Positions 6,375 through 7,075 of a stretch of DNA of 7,075 bases are shown piece after piece; position 1 is the stretch's first letter; each line of letters begins with the position of its first letter. The position numbers were made by a program, and so were the translations under genes. This DNA is from Candidatus Nitrosymbiomonas sp. GTDB taxonomy: Bacteria > Sysuimicrobiota > Sysuimicrobiia > Sysuimicrobiales > Humicultoraceae. The notes under the pieces are model-generated. The model was not told where the DNA came from. It saw only the letters and a list, made by a program, of their open reading frames with translations, and did no database searches. The stretch is from the NCBI GenBank assembly GCA_020724185.1, contig DYHL01000139.1:1-7075 (forward strand), given 5' to 3'.

Positions 6375-6791
6375 TTATGAACCGGCGGCGGCTCTGCGAA
6401 ATCGAACGCGCGCGTCCTCGATAACCGCGACATTGTTCCGCAGATCCCGGTTCCCATAGTGGTCGAGGAACCACTCCAGGACGGTAACGACACGCGAAGG
6501 ACGGAGATCTCTGGTCCTAACGAACACAATACCCGGATGGGCGTCGCGGAGCCGTCGAATGGACACGAAATCGACATCGTAGGTCACGACGCATCGCCCC
6601 TCCTCTCGTGCAAGGGTGAGGATTTCTTCGTCTGTCTTGCCAAACCAGCCGGCTTCCTTCAGGTCGAGGACGTCATCGCCCCGGTCGCGCAAGAACCTCG
6701 CGACCTGGGGCGCCACGTTCTCGTCAACCAGCCACCGACGGAGAGCGCGCTTAGACTCTAACGCGGGCTCGCTCGAAGCGCTGGGCAGCAT
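6375..6791 (-). CDS. DUF5615 PIN-like toxin of a type II toxin-antitoxin pair
   Basis: This is a PIN-like (Mut7-C/DUF5615) protein, a family generally predicted to be an RNase toxin. From the chosen ATG (6789-6791) it has 138 residues. The core starts at WLVDENVAPQVARFLRDRG (20-38), with Asp23-Glu24-Asn25 as the first acidic site. KTDEEILTLAREEG (52-65) carries Asp54-Glu55-Glu56, and VVTYDVDF (68-75) carries Asp72 and Asp74. GIVFVRTRDL (87-96) and a C-terminal VAVIEDARVRFRR (121-133) fit the family. Family members usually start only one to three residues before the LxDEN motif. No ATG, GTG or TTG exists there in this frame, so the nearest ATG adds about 20 residues and makes the gene overlap the antitoxin by 41 bases. 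ATGs at 6803 and 6845 are alternatives. Local GC is lower than in the operon genes, which fits acquisition by transfer. Confidence 0.82.
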   Translation of the reverse strand: MLPSASSEPALESKRALRRWLVDENVAPQVARFLRDRGDDVLDLKEAGWFGKTDEEILTLAREEGRCVVTYDVDFVSIRRLRDAHPGIVFVRTRDLRPSRVVTVLEWFLDHYGNRDLRNNVAVIEDARVRFRRAAAGS

Positions 6792-6987
6792 ACTCGAGGG
6801 CATTCTGGATGTCTTCCCTGGTGACGTGCGGGTACTGGGAGGCAATCTCTTCCACCGTCATCCCACCAGCCACCATGCGAAGGATGAGGTCCACGGAAAT
6901 CCGTGTCCCTTCGAGGACCGGTCGTCCCCCGAGCACTCCTGGGATGCGTACGACTTTCTTTGCCACGGTGGATTGAGTATACCTCAT
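6751..6987 (-). CDS. DUF433 antitoxin of the toxin-antitoxin pair
   Basis: The 78-residue protein starts from ATG 6985-6987. The sequence VVRIPGVLGGRPVLEGTRIS (12-31), VDLILRMVAGGMTVEEIASQ (32-51) and YPHVTREDIQNALEYAAQRF (52-71) is a complete DUF433 domain. This is a small helix-turn-helix-like family usually encoded just upstream of DUF5615 toxins (VapB-like antitoxin), where it is expected to bind both the toxin and its own promoter. Alternative in-frame starts are GTG at 6997-6999 (AGGGA only one base away, too close to be a good ribosome binding site) and GTG at 6964-6966, which would start near the domain boundary; the ATG is a compromise with a weak upstream GGGG. The stop TAA (6751-6753) lies inside the toxin reading frame, so the two genes are translationally overlapped. 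The family and its pairing are clear; the start is uncertain. Confidence 0.85.
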   Translation of the reverse strand: MRYTQSTVAKKVVRIPGVLGGRPVLEGTRISVDLILRMVAGGMTVEEIASQYPHVTREDIQNALEYAAQRFERARVRV

Positions 6988-7075
6988 CCCCGGCCACACT
7001 TCCCTGCTCGCACGGCCTTGAGGATGCGTCCTGTTCTTGCCGAGGCCCGAAGAGGTAGTAGGCTCACCTTGAGAG
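6988..7075. other. Right-edge region upstream of the antitoxin, no callable gene
   Basis: The minus strand is open from the edge in two frames. One is in frame with the antitoxin. The other runs 29 codons to a TGA at 6984-6986 that overlaps the antitoxin ATG as ATGA. Neither stretch resembles a protein family, and no -10/-35 pair or operator-like palindrome was found, so the toxin-antitoxin promoter is not located. Confidence 0.4.

Noticed and set aside
6223..6474. An 84-codon upstream extension of GlmU
   Set aside because: The extra residues have no family similarity and overlap the toxin gene, and ATG 6222 has a good ribosome binding site and gives the normal GlmU length.
6972..6982. TATACT and GTATAC ahead of the antitoxin as a -10 box or operator palindrome
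   Set aside because: No -35 element lies at 16-18 bases, there is no TG extension, and the palindrome is only six bases; it also lies inside the chosen coding region.
6984..7073. A 29-codon frame entering from the right edge and ending with TGA overlapping the antitoxin ATG
   Set aside because: It could be the tail of an upstream gene, given the ATGA overlap, but it is too short and not similar to any family I recognise, so it is not annotated.

Overview
The window carries seven genes, all read on the minus strand. One of them runs off the left edge. High GC content, the glmU-prs gene pair (a Gram-positive-type arrangement) and a SpoIVB-family (S55) peptidase suggest a high-GC Gram-positive-like bacterium or a nearby candidate phylum such as Armatimonadota. 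No rRNA, tRNA or lineage-specific marker is present, so this placement is a weak inference.

From right to left, in the direction of transcription, the layout is as follows. (1) 6988-7075 is an upstream edge with no gene that can be called. (2) 6375-6987 is a type II toxin-antitoxin pair of the DUF433 antitoxin / DUF5615 PIN-like toxin type, with overlapping genes and lower GC in the stretches counted than the rest of the window. (3) 6223-6374 is a 152-base gap with no convincing promoter. (4) 1660-6222 is a tightly packed four-gene operon, glmU-prs-wecA-wecB, with junctions of -14, +9 and -4 bases. GlmU makes UDP-GlcNAc, WecA/TagO loads GlcNAc-1-phosphate onto undecaprenyl phosphate, and WecB/MnaA epimerises UDP-GlcNAc to UDP-ManNAc. 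Together they supply the first steps of a lipid-linked envelope polysaccharide or teichoic-acid-like polymer. Prs makes PRPP and is the usual genomic companion of glmU.

(5) 1-1659 is a second transcription unit. A near-ideal extended -10 promoter (TGtTATAAT) sits just past the wecB stop. It is followed by a 5' leader whose GC hairpin abuts the ribosome binding site, a 105-residue membrane-anchored protein with a lipoyl/biotinyl-like fold but no modifiable lysine, a terminator-like hairpin with a U-rich tail, and then a secreted S55 peptidase cut off at the window edge.

The most interesting points are in this second unit. The S55 protein carries the catalytic-serine half of the domain before the histidine half, the reverse of the order in Bacillus SpoIVB, so it looks circularly permuted. 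It is paired with a degenerate lipoyl-like envelope protein, and a terminator-like element lies between the two. The rest of the window is conserved housekeeping plus one toxin-antitoxin module. I saw no CRISPR array, insertion sequence or obvious novel defence system.
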